Below are positions 43,978 through 52,559 of a DNA stretch of 64,000 nt, piece by piece. A model generated the notes under the pieces. It searched no databases and was not told where the DNA came from. It saw only the letters and a list, made by a program, of their open reading frames with translations. The translations under genes were made by a program, and so were the position numbers. How positions within the stretch are numbered: position 1 is the stretch's first letter; the number at the start of each line of letters is the position of its first letter. This DNA is from Bacteroides sp. M10 (GTDB lineage: Bacteria; Bacteroidota; Bacteroidia; Bacteroidales; Bacteroidaceae): positions 3,554,501 to 3,618,500 of the forward strand of contig NZ_CP060488.1 of the NCBI RefSeq assembly GCF_014334015.1, given 5' to 3'.

Positions 43978-46425
43978 ATGGTAAGATTAGATAAGATTTG
44001 TATAGCATTGGTGTGTGTGGTGTGTTCATTGAACATATCCGCTGATGATTTGAAATTATGGTATAGTCGTCCCGCTACGGTTTGGACTGAAGCATTACCT
44101 TTAGGAAATTCCCGGTTGGGAGTGATGGTTTATGGTGGTACAGGTGCTGAGGAACTTCAGTTGAATGAGGAAACAGTGTGGGGGGGAGGGCCTCACCGTA
44201 ATGATAATCCTAAAGCTTTGGCTGCATTGCCTCAAATCAGACAGTTGGTGTTTGAGGAGCGTTATCGGGAGGCACAGGAAGTGGTAGCACAAAATTTTGA
44301 AACTCCGCGTAATGGTATGCCTTATCAAACGATCGGTAGTTTGTTGCTAAACTTTCCCGGACATGAGAAAACTACGGAGTATTATCGTGACTTGGATATC
44401 GAAAGGGCAATAGCAACTACGCGTTATAAAGTAGGAGAAGTGACTTATAACCGGGAAGTTTTCACTTCCTTTACAGATAATGTGATTATAGTTCGATTGA
44501 CCGCAAACAAACCGGGGGCTTTATCATTTACAGCTTCTTATAAATCTCCTTTACAACATGAAGTCCGTAAGTCGGGAAAAAGGCTTATATTATCTGGGAA
44601 AGGAACTGATCATGAAGGTGTAGCTGGTGCTATTCGTGTCGAAACACAGACCGAAATAAAAAATGAAGGAGGTCGGGTAGTGGTTACAGATAAAAATATT
44701 CTTGTGAATGGAGCCAATGCTGTAACTCTTTATATTTCTGCGGCAACTAATTTTGTGAATTATAAGGATGTGAGCGGAGATGCACACAGAAAGTCTAAAT
44801 CTTATTTAGATAGTGCCTGTAAGAAAAACTATGAGCAAGCACGTGAAGAACATATAGCTTATTATCAGAATCAATTTAACCGTGTAAAGTTGGATTTGGG
44901 GACTTCGGAAGAAGCAAAAAGGGAAACGTATTTACGGGTAAAACATTTCAATGAAGGGAAAGATGTGGCATTGGCTACTTTAATGTTTCAATATGGTCGT
45001 TATTTGTTAATATCCTCTTCTCAACCGGGAGGGCAACCTGCCAATCTGCAAGGAATATGGAATGATAATTTATTGGCACCCTGGGATGGAAAATATACAG
45101 TAAATATCAATCTGGAGATGAATTATTGGCCGGCTGAAATTACTAATTTGAGTGAGACACATTTGCCATTGATGCAGATGTTAAAAGAATTGTCGGAAAC
45201 AGGGAGAGAAACAGCGCGTACAATGTATGGTTGTGATGGTTGGGTGTTACATCATAATACCGATATATGGCGTTGCACAGGACTTGTGGATAAAGCATTT
45301 TGGGGAATGTGGCCTAATGGAGGTGCATGGTTGTGCCAGCATTTATGGCAACATTATCTTTTTACTGGTGATAAGACTTTCTTAAAGGAAGCCTATCCCA
45401 TCATGAAAGGAGCTTCTGATTTCTTTCTTCATTTTCTGGTTGAACACCCTAAATACGGATGGATGGTGACTTGTCCGTCCAACTCACCGGAGCATGGACC
45501 GGAAGGAGATGAAAAGAAGAATGCGCCTTCTACTGTGGCTGGCTGCACGATGGATAATCAGATTGTTTTCGATCTTTTTTCTAATACTTTGCAGGCTTGT
45601 AAAACGTTGAAGGAAGATGCTGGTTATGCCGAACGTTTGCAAAAAATGATTGAACGCTTGCCTCCCATGCAGATTGGTAGATACAATCAGTTGCAGGAAT
45701 GGCTGGAGGATGTAGACGATCCTACGAGTGAGCATAGACATGTATCTCATCTCTTTGGATTATATCCGGGTAATCAGATATCTCCTTATGCAGATCCTCT
45801 GTTATTTCAAGCTGCAAAAAAATCTTTAGTTTACCGGGGAGATCAAGCGACAGGATGGTCGATTGGCTGGAAAATAAACTTGTGGGCAAGGCTTTTGGAT
45901 GGTAATCGTGCTTTTAAGATTATTAATAATATGTTGGTACTGGTAGAACCGGGAAAGTCTGATGGACGTACATATCCGAATCTATTTGATGCACACCCCC
46001 CTTTCCAGATTGATGGGAATTTCGGTTATACGGCAGGAGTTGCCGAGATGCTTCTGCAAAGTCATGACAATGCAGTACAATTGCTTCCGGCGTTACCGGA
46101 TGCTTGGCAGGAAGGTAGTGTAGAAGGACTGGTTGCTCGTGGAGGTTTTGTTGTAGACATGAAATGAGAGGGTGCGCAGTTATCTAAGGCGACTATACAT
46201 GCTCGTTTGGGTGGGAATCTTAGATTACGCTCCTATGTGCCTTTAAAGGGAAAAGGCTTGCGTGAGGCAGAAGGCGAAAATAATAATCCGTTTTTTCAGG
46301 TGGAACGAATAAAAAGACCGCTTATCTCTAAAAAGATTTGTCCGCAGTATCCTTTGTTATATAGAGTGTATGAGTATGATGTAATGACTGAACCAGGGAA
46401 AAGTTATTGTTTTGAGAGGATATAA
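43978..46425 (+). pseudogene. GH95 alpha-L-fucosidase/galactosidase interrupted by an in-frame TGA
   Basis: From ATG 43978 (signal peptide [18 protein letters not shown]) the frame gives 729 residues and then meets TGA at 46165-46167. The same frame continues without a gap to TAA at 46425 and encodes the rest of a GH95 C-terminal domain (EGAQLSKATIHARLGGNLRL, YEYDVMTEPGKSYCF). Full-length GH95 proteins typically read W/G at this point, so TGG to TGA is the simplest explanation. The catalytic region is intact: [39 protein letters not shown] and [13 protein letters not shown]. The truncated product lacks ~85 residues of the final beta-sandwich; activity is uncertain. Confidence 0.85.
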
Positions 46426-46478
46426 CCCCCAAGAAAGATTCTCAATAAAATATATTTTATTTATTCGGAGATTTGTAG

Positions 46479-46486
46479 TAAGTTTG
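46479..46486 (+). promoter_or_regulatory. -7 element for dinB
   Basis: TAAGTTTG, 19 bp before the ATG. No clear -33 element. Confidence 0.45.
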
Positions 46487-46504
46487 CTATAAATCCCCGA
46501 ATAA

Positions 46505-47596
46505 ATGACGCAGAGAAAGATTATACATATCGACATGGATGCCTTCTATGCCTCTGTAGAACAGCGTGATAATCCTGAACTTCGTGGCAAACCTTTGGCA
46601 GTAGGTCATGCTGAAGAGAGGGGAGTTGTGGCTGCTGCCAGCTATGAAGCCCGGCGTTATGGTGTTCGTTCGGCCATGTCCTCCCAAAAGGCGAAACGCC
46701 TTTGTCCCCAACTCATTTTCGTATCCGGCAGGATGGACGTTTATAAATCTATTTCCCGCCAGATACATGAGATTTTTCACGAATATACAGACCTCATCGA
46801 ACCTCTCTCTCTGGATGAGGCTTTCCTGGATGTTACTGAAAACAAGAAAGATATTTCTCTGGCTGTGGATATAGCCAAGGAAATAAAGCAGAAGATTCGC
46901 GAGCAACTCAACCTTGTTGCGTCTGCCGGAGTATCTTATAATAAATTTTTAGCTAAAATAGCTTCGGACTATCGCAAACCGGACGGCCTATGTACTATTC
47001 ACCCGGAACAAGCTCTTGATTTCATCGCCCGTCTTCCTATTGAATCTTTCTGGGGAGTGGGACCTGTGACTGCCAAGAAGATGCATTTACTGGGTATCCA
47101 CAACGGACTTCAACTACGGAAATGTTCTCTTGAAATGCTGACAGGTCATTTTGGAAAAGCAGGTACACTGTATTATGAATGTTCGAGAGGAATTGACGAA
47201 CGTCCTGTCGAAGCAATTCGTATCCGTAAATCTATCGGCTGTGAACGTACATTGGAACGGGATATTTCGGCCCGTTCATCGGTCATAATCGAATTATATC
47301 ACGTTGCAGTAGAGCTGATTGAACGTCTTCAGCGAAAAGACTTCAAGGGAAACACACTTACCTTGAAAATCAAGTTTCATGATTTTAGCCAGATCACCCG
47401 AAGCCTTACTCAATCGCAGGAACTGACTACCTTAGACCGTGTACTCCCACTTGCCAAGGAACTGCTTAAAAGTGTGGAATATGAACAACATCCGATCCGG
47501 CTCATCGGGCTTTCTGTCTCCAATCCAAAAGAAGAAGTCGATGAGCAACACGGTGTTTGGGAACAGTTGAGTTTTGAATTTAGCGATTGGGATTAA
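46505..47596 (+). CDS. dinB: DNA polymerase IV (Y family)
   Basis: 363 residues. The palm residues are in HIDMDAFYASVEQRDNPEL and SLDEAFLDVT (catalytic Asp/Glu); VAAASYEARRYGVRSAMSS is the fingers segment; FWGVGPVTAKKMHLLGI is the thumb helix-hairpin-helix; the little-finger domain follows. The enzyme does error-prone translesion synthesis. It marks the return to core genome after the PUL and stands alone. A C-terminal beta-clamp motif may be in WEQLSFEF. Confidence 0.96.
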   Translation: MTQRKIIHIDMDAFYASVEQRDNPELRGKPLAVGHAEERGVVAAASYEARRYGVRSAMSSQKAKRLCPQLIFVSGRMDVYKSISRQIHEIFHEYTDLIEPLSLDEAFLDVTENKKDISLAVDIAKEIKQKIREQLNLVASAGVSYNKFLAKIASDYRKPDGLCTIHPEQALDFIARLPIESFWGVGPVTAKKMHLLGIHNGLQLRKCSLEMLTGHFGKAGTLYYECSRGIDERPVEAIRIRKSIGCERTLERDISARSSVIIELYHVAVELIERLQRKDFKGNTLTLKIKFHDFSQITRSLTQSQELTTLDRVLPLAKELLKSVEYEQHPIRLIGLSVSNPKEEVDEQHGVWEQLSFEFSDWD

Positions 47597-47627
47597 GGTC
47601 TGAAATACGGGAAGAGAACTGAATGTC

Positions 47628-47756
47628 AAAATAGAGCCTTTATTTGGAATAAACAGAGGCTCTATTTTCCTTAAACAGAGCCTCTGTTTTGCTAAAATAG
47701 CACCTCTGTTTTCTTGGAACGAAATCTCTGTATTTTTGAGATGAAATCTCTGTTTA
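47628..47756. repeat. Tandem array of ~21-24 bp imperfect palindromes
   Basis: About six degenerate units with starts near 47628, 47651, 47673, 47694, 47718 and 47741. The best are AAACAGAGGCTCTATTTT and AAACAGAGCCTCTGTTTT, each self-complementary (AGAGNCTCT core). The array lies between dinB and the next promoter. The 325-bp gap holds no ORF. An array of the same layout but another unit is at 10348-10410. Confidence 0.75.
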
Positions 47757-47889
47757 AATATGAGTGAAATAGATTATTCTATAACCTAAAAGCTTGAAAT
47801 GAAGCAATTATGAGTATAAATTTTGAAGTATGTACTTTTTTGTCATTAGGTTCGTATGATTTACTCACCTCATTTTTTATCAGATACAC

Positions 47890-47897
47890 TATCTTTG
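47890..47897 (+). promoter_or_regulatory. -7 element for the third lyase gene
   Basis: TATCTTTG. The predicted transcript would start near 47904, which makes the ATG at 47908 almost leaderless and favours ATG 47923 or 47932. Confidence 0.6.
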
Positions 47898-47922
47898 CAA
47901 TACTTAAATGAATGAAAATACC

Positions 47923-49857
47923 ATGACTCGAATGAAACATTTGCTTTGTGTTTTTCTGGTAGCAGCTTTGGGAAGTCTTTCTTTCAAGGCAAACGCATAT
48001 ACCGAACGCAATATGCTGCAGAAAGCGGCAGACGAAACTACGTTGAAAAACGTGTTGGTAATGAAACAGGCTTGGGTGCCTTACCCTGCTTATACAGATC
48101 GCGCCGCTTGGGACTCGTTGATGGGCCCTAACAAACAGCGCCTCATCGAAGCCGGTGAAAAACTCCTCGACTATAAATGGCAACTGATACCTGCCACTGC
48201 TTATTTGGAGTACGAACGTAGCGGTAACCGGAAAGTGATGGAAGTTCCTTATGACGCCAACCGCCAGGCACTTAACACCTTGATGCTCGCCGAACTGGCC
48301 GAAGGAAAAGGACGCTTCATCGACCAACTACTGAACGGAGCATATATGAGCTGTGAAATGAATTCATGGGTTTTATCCGCACACTTACCTCGCCAGAGCA
48401 GCAAACGTTCACTGCCCGATTTCCGCGAACAAATTATTGACCTCGGTTCAGGCGGATATGGAGCTTTAATGGCTTGGGTGCACTATTTCTTCCGTAAACC
48501 ATTCGATAAAATTAATCCCGTGGTATCTTTACAAATGCGTAAGGCAATCAAAGAACGTATTCTCGATCCATATATGAACGACGATGAAATGTGGTGGATG
48601 GCTTTTAACTGGAAACCGGGGGAAATCATCAACAACTGGAATCCTTGGTGTAACTCGAATGCCTTGCAATGTTTCTTCCTGATGGAGAACAATAAAGACA
48701 AGTTGGCAAAAGCCGTTTACCGCTCTATGCAATCAGTCGACAAATTTATCAATTTCGTGAAGTCCGACGGTGCCTGTGAAGAAGGTACATCCTACTGGGG
48801 ACATGCTGCCGGCAAACTCTATGACTATTTGCAGATACTCTCCGACGGTACAGGTGGAAAACTGTCTCTGTTTAATGAGCCGATGATTCGCCGGATGGGA
48901 GAATATATGTCCCGCTCATACGTGGGCAATGGCTGGGTGGTGAACTTTGCTGATGCATCGGCACAAGGAGGGGGTGATCCCTTATTAATTTATCGTTTCG
49001 GTAAAGCTGTAAACAGCGATGAAATGATGCATTTTGCCGCTTACCTGCTGAATGGGAGAAAGCCGTATGCTAACATGGGCAACGATGCTTTCCGTTCTCT
49101 CCAGTCTCTGCTTTGCTGTAATGAACTCGCAAAAGCAACTCCGAAACACGATATGCCGGATGTAACCTGGTATCCCGAAACAGAGTTCTGCTATATGAAG
49201 AACAAGAACGGTATGTTCGTTGCCGCTAAAGGCGGATTTAATAACGAAAGTCATAATCACAATGATGTAGGAACTTTCTCTCTATACGTGAATACGATTC
49301 CCATGATTATTGATGCCGGTGTAGGTACCTATACCAAACAGACGTTCGGTAAAGACCGCTATACTATCTGGACCATGCAAAGCAATTATCACAATTTGCC
49401 GATGATTAACGGAGTACCGCAGAAATTCGGTCAGGAGTATAAAGCGACAAACACAGTTTGCAATGAGAAGAAACGTACATTCTCTACTGATATAGCTACT
49501 GCTTATCCGGCAGAGGCGAAAGTGAAAAGTTGGATTCGCTCTTACGCACTTGATAATAATAAATTAATTATCGGTGATAGTTACACATTGAATGAGGTTA
49601 TTGCTCCTAATCAATTGAATTTCTTAACCTGGGGCAATGTTACTTTCCCATCCGAAGGAAAAATCCGAATCGAAGTGAAAGGACAAAAGGTGGAAATGAC
49701 CTATCCGTCACAATTTAAAGCAGAACTGGAAACAATCAAATTAGATGACCCGCGCCTGTCTAACGTATGGGGCAAGGAGATTTACCGCATCACACTAAAG
49801 ACAGAAGAAAAGAAAGCGACTGGTAAATATGAATTTGTGATCCAACAAGTGAAGTAA
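47923..49857 (+). CDS. Heparinase II/III-like protein outside the PUL
   Basis: 644 residues from ATG 47923 (47908 and 47932 are also in frame; MKHLLCVFLVAALGSLSF is the signal peptide). The alpha/alpha toroid includes MWWMAFNWKPGEIINNWNPW and DGACEEGTSYWGHAAGKLYDYL. The heparinase II/III beta domain has SHNHNDVGTFSLYVNT near 443 and the IIDAGVGTYTKQTFGKDRY motif. It is shorter than, and not obviously close to, the two PUL lyases. A second small secreted protein gene follows after 60 bp. The substrate is unknown; a uronic acid glycan is likely by fold. Confidence 0.82.
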   Translation: MTRMKHLLCVFLVAALGSLSFKANAYTERNMLQKAADETTLKNVLVMKQAWVPYPAYTDRAAWDSLMGPNKQRLIEAGEKLLDYKWQLIPATAYLEYERSGNRKVMEVPYDANRQALNTLMLAELAEGKGRFIDQLLNGAYMSCEMNSWVLSAHLPRQSSKRSLPDFREQIIDLGSGGYGALMAWVHYFFRKPFDKINPVVSLQMRKAIKERILDPYMNDDEMWWMAFNWKPGEIINNWNPWCNSNALQCFFLMENNKDKLAKAVYRSMQSVDKFINFVKSDGACEEGTSYWGHAAGKLYDYLQILSDGTGGKLSLFNEPMIRRMGEYMSRSYVGNGWVVNFADASAQGGGDPLLIYRFGKAVNSDEMMHFAAYLLNGRKPYANMGNDAFRSLQSLLCCNELAKATPKHDMPDVTWYPETEFCYMKNKNGMFVAAKGGFNNESHNHNDVGTFSLYVNTIPMIIDAGVGTYTKQTFGKDRYTIWTMQSNYHNLPMINGVPQKFGQEYKATNTVCNEKKRTFSTDIATAYPAEAKVKSWIRSYALDNNKLIIGDSYTLNEVIAPNQLNFLTWGNVTFPSEGKIRIEVKGQKVEMTYPSQFKAELETIKLDDPRLSNVWGKEIYRITLKTEEKKATGKYEFVIQQVK

Positions 49858-49917
49858 GATGAAGTAGATTTTTTTAAGCAAGAAAAAATAAAGTATAAAC
49901 AATTAAATCACAGTAAG

Positions 49918-50619
49918 ATGAAAAAAGTATTATTTGCCGGCCTTTTGGTCATTGCAGGAGTAAGTGTAAGTGCACAGAACCTGATAAAGAATGAAAAATT
50001 TGCCACTGAAGTGAAGACTAAAGTGACTAACGCTAACAAAGCAACTGCAGGAGAGTGGTTTATCATGAATAATGAAGCTGATGGAGCTACTACTATTGCT
50101 TGGGAACAAACAGGAGATGCTAAATATCCGAATGCGATGAAATTGGACAACTCCGGTGCCGACAAGAATATCTCTTGGTATAAGGCTTTCCTGGGACAAC
50201 GTATTACCGATGGTTTGGAAAAAGGTGTCTATGTTCTTACTTTCTATGCAAAAGCTAAAGAAGCAGGTACTCCGGTAGGTGTATACATCAAACAGACCAA
50301 TGAAGAAAAGAACGATAATGGTAAGTACAATACTACTTTTTTCATGCGTAGAGACTACGATGCAGATGCTCAACCAAATGCTTCTGGCGCACAGTACAAC
50401 TTTAAAATTAAAGATGCTGATAAATGGACTAAAGTAGTGGTTTACTATGATATGGGACAAGTAGTTAATGCAATTAGCAGTAAGAAAGCAAATGCTGACT
50501 TGGAAGTTTCTGATACTGACGATGATGCTGCTATTCTGAAGGATTGTTATCTGGCCATTCTTTCACAAAACAAAGGCGGCGTTGTAGAAATCAGCGACGT
50601 GACATTGAGAAAGAAATAA
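49918..50619 (+). CDS. Small secreted beta-sandwich protein (CBM-like)
   Basis: 233 residues with a signal peptide (MKKVLFAGLLVIAGVSVSAQ). The mature N-terminus NLIKNEKFATEV is the opening typical of CBM4/9-like carbohydrate-binding folds. The sequence continues as alternating strands (KGVYVLTFYAKAKEAGTPV, DKWTKVVVYYDMGQ) and ends with VVEISDVTLRKK. No cysteines in the mature part. It lies 60 bp after the lyase-like gene and is likely co-transcribed, so a role in binding the same glycan is a fair inference. No specific family was recognised. Confidence 0.75.
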   Translation: MKKVLFAGLLVIAGVSVSAQNLIKNEKFATEVKTKVTNANKATAGEWFIMNNEADGATTIAWEQTGDAKYPNAMKLDNSGADKNISWYKAFLGQRITDGLEKGVYVLTFYAKAKEAGTPVGVYIKQTNEEKNDNGKYNTTFFMRRDYDADAQPNASGAQYNFKIKDADKWTKVVVYYDMGQVVNAISSKKANADLEVSDTDDDAAILKDCYLAILSQNKGGVVEISDVTLRKK

Positions 50620-50663
50620 AAACTAAAGGGGGGAGTGCCTGTCACTCATAAATTGCTATCTTT

Positions 50664-50751
50664 TTTAGGCACGGATTACACGGATTAACGCGGTTACTTT
50701 GTAGCAATGACAATACTTAAGACCGTGAAATCCGTGTAATCCGTGCCTAAA
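50664..50751. repeat. 23-bp perfect inverted repeat, REP-like
   Basis: Arms at 50664-50686 and 50729-50751 are exact reverse complements and contain GGCACGGATTACACGGATT. They enclose 42 bp between two convergent genes. The core GATTACACGGATT is shared with the element at 4927-4994. Confidence 0.8.
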
Positions 50752-50825
50752 TTATTAAGAACACATACTTAATATATAGACTCCATAGAATAATCAACCT
50801 CCTATTTAGGGTGATACCAAGCGGC

Positions 50826-52004
50826 TTATTGAATTCCGAGTTTCTTCTTCAATTCCTTTGGCAGAGAATCTTTATGTACCATGACACAAATAGTTTTGGC
50901 ACGTACATAACTTTCAGACATATTCAGATAACCTCCGGACTTGTTGCTTTCTGCTCCCCAGGAATTCTTGGTAATGTAATATTTAGTACCATTCTGGTCT
51001 TTTACAATGCCGGTGATGTGCATCAGGTGGTCATCGGTTGTTACAAACTTCTCGTAACCATCCTGGCGGATTTCTGGTGTTACATTGATTTCCGGATAAG
51101 GATGCTCGAACTTGAAAACTTCATCCATACGCTGATATTTAGGCATAGCTTCAAAACGGGCACGATCGGTAGTTGAGTAATCTTTCACATCCTCTACTTG
51201 CGGATTGATGGCGATTCCGTTTTTGAAAGAGAAACCCTGTTCGCTGACATCACCATCCCAGCATACGGTATATCCCTTGTTCAATGCATAGTCGATAGCC
51301 CCGATTAGTTCGTCCAGCGGAAGATTATACATCGGTTGATTCTCCCAGTTGTCGGGCACTTCAGGTGAGAAGGTTTCATAATAAGGTTTATGAGTGAAAC
51401 TGGTCAGCTCGATATAATCATCCATGTTCAATCCCAAACTTTCAGTGAAAGATTGAGGCGTATATTCCTTTCCTTTATAAGTAAACTTTTCAGGAAGCTT
51501 GCCCAAATAAATATCGAACAGATTGTTGATGAGCGCATCATATTCCGGAGTACACTTTTTAGAAGCAATATTTGCATCCACCAATGCTTTGAGGTAGCGT
51601 GACAATGCTCCGTGGTTATGATCTTTGCTGTCGTTTAGCAATCCGGTGTATACTTCTTCCGGAACGATTCCCGCTTTCTTATAAGCGTTTTTGAAAGTGT
51701 GCGCCAAACTTCCTTCCCCAATGCTTCCTTTACCACGACGCAGATAATTATCTTCGATCTGATTCATGTACTTCTGGCGGACGATAAACATTTCCGAGAG
51801 ATCATATTCTCCTTTTCCCATACGGAGCAGTTCCGACTCCATAAAAGAAGCGGTGGCAAAGCACCAGCAGGTTCCTGTGGAACCCTGATCTTTAACAGGT
51901 GTTGCTTTGTGAGATACAACGGTTGTGAATTCATAACCGGGTGTTTGTGCAAAAGAGGTTACGGCCAATAAAAGCAGCGCAACCGACATAAATAGCTTTT
52001 TCAT
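50826..52004 (-). CDS. C1-family (bleomycin hydrolase-like) cysteine peptidase
   Basis: 392 residues with a signal peptide (MKKLFMSVALLLLAVTSFAQ). The papain-like triad is visible: Cys46 in GSTGTCWCFATASFMESE, His in HLMHITGIVKD and Asn in YYITKNSWGAESN. Spacing and the insert between Cys and His match the C1B/aminopeptidase C branch (PF03051), but secreted forms are common in Bacteroides. It probably trims peptides in the periplasm. Single-gene transcript with its own promoter. Confidence 0.92.
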   Translation of the reverse strand: MKKLFMSVALLLLAVTSFAQTPGYEFTTVVSHKATPVKDQGSTGTCWCFATASFMESELLRMGKGEYDLSEMFIVRQKYMNQIEDNYLRRGKGSIGEGSLAHTFKNAYKKAGIVPEEVYTGLLNDSKDHNHGALSRYLKALVDANIASKKCTPEYDALINNLFDIYLGKLPEKFTYKGKEYTPQSFTESLGLNMDDYIELTSFTHKPYYETFSPEVPDNWENQPMYNLPLDELIGAIDYALNKGYTVCWDGDVSEQGFSFKNGIAINPQVEDVKDYSTTDRARFEAMPKYQRMDEVFKFEHPYPEINVTPEIRQDGYEKFVTTDDHLMHITGIVKDQNGTKYYITKNSWGAESNKSGGYLNMSESYVRAKTICVMVHKDSLPKELKKKLGIQ

Positions 52005-52029
52005 AATGTGTTTTATTATCTTTCTTCTG

Positions 52030-52037
52030 CAAATGTA
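52030..52037 (-). promoter_or_regulatory. -7 element for the C1 peptidase gene
   Basis: Minus-strand TACATTTG, 25 bp before the start codon. Confidence 0.55.
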
Positions 52038-52044
52038 TAAAAAA

Positions 52045-52071
52045 AGCGAGGATACTCGAAAGTTCCTCGCT
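52045..52071 (-). terminator. Intrinsic terminator of the 45-aa gene
   Basis: An 8-bp stem (AGCGAGGA at 52045-52052, TCCTCGCT at 52064-52071) is followed on the minus strand by TTTTTTATAC. It lies just downstream of the small gene's stop codon. Confidence 0.75.
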
Positions 52072-52097
52072 CTATTTATTATAATTAGTGTGTTTAT

Positions 52098-52235
52098 TTA
52101 CATGGCAACCTGCTGTGACAGCAGTTTTTGAAGTTTACCGTTCAAGGTCTGACACATAGCACCATTTCCCATTGCTTGATAGCGTTTAATACGGTACTGT
52201 AACATCATAATTTTTTCATTTGCATTCTTTTTCAT
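52098..52235 (-). CDS. 45-residue hypothetical protein
   Basis: A short frame that begins MKKNANEKIMMLQYRIKRYQ, continues AMGNGAMCQTLNGKL and ends QKLLSQQVAM. It is basic, probably one or two helices, with a single Cys and no signal peptide or membrane segment. A Bacteroides -7 element lies 74 bp upstream and an intrinsic terminator 27 bp downstream on the same strand, so it is a self-contained transcription unit. No family is recognised. A small regulatory RNA with an incidental ORF is the main alternative. Confidence 0.65.
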   Translation of the reverse strand: MKKNANEKIMMLQYRIKRYQAMGNGAMCQTLNGKLQKLLSQQVAM

Positions 52236-52308
52236 AATTTGTTTCCTCTTTTTTTGCCCTCCACGTTTTGAAGAGCGGTTTTACATCTTGTTTTCTCTAA
52301 TAACACTG

Positions 52309-52316
52309 CAAAGATA
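52309..52316 (-). promoter_or_regulatory. -7 element for the 45-aa gene
   Basis: Minus-strand TATCTTTG, a full TAnnTTTG match, about 74 bp before the start codon. Confidence 0.6.
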
Positions 52317-52510
52317 CGAATTGTTTTCGAATTATATGCTGTAAAACATAAAAATCTTCTTTTTCTTTTGAATTTTCTTTTTATGAGGGTTCGAACACGG
52401 TTCATGTTACAAACCTGTTACAAAATGCCCGTAATTCTCCGTCGATGACAATATTATTCTTATCTATCACATTTTTATGTACTTATCTAGGCTTTCAGAA
52501 AATATTCTTG

Positions 52511-52518
52511 TATTTTTG
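52511..52518 (+). promoter_or_regulatory. -7 element for the transglutaminase gene
   Basis: TATTTTTG, 41 bp before the ATG. The rest of the 324-bp divergent interval shows no ORF. Confidence 0.5.
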
Positions 52519-52559
52519 TCAGTCAGCAACCTTATTATTAGAATAAACCAAACACTCGT

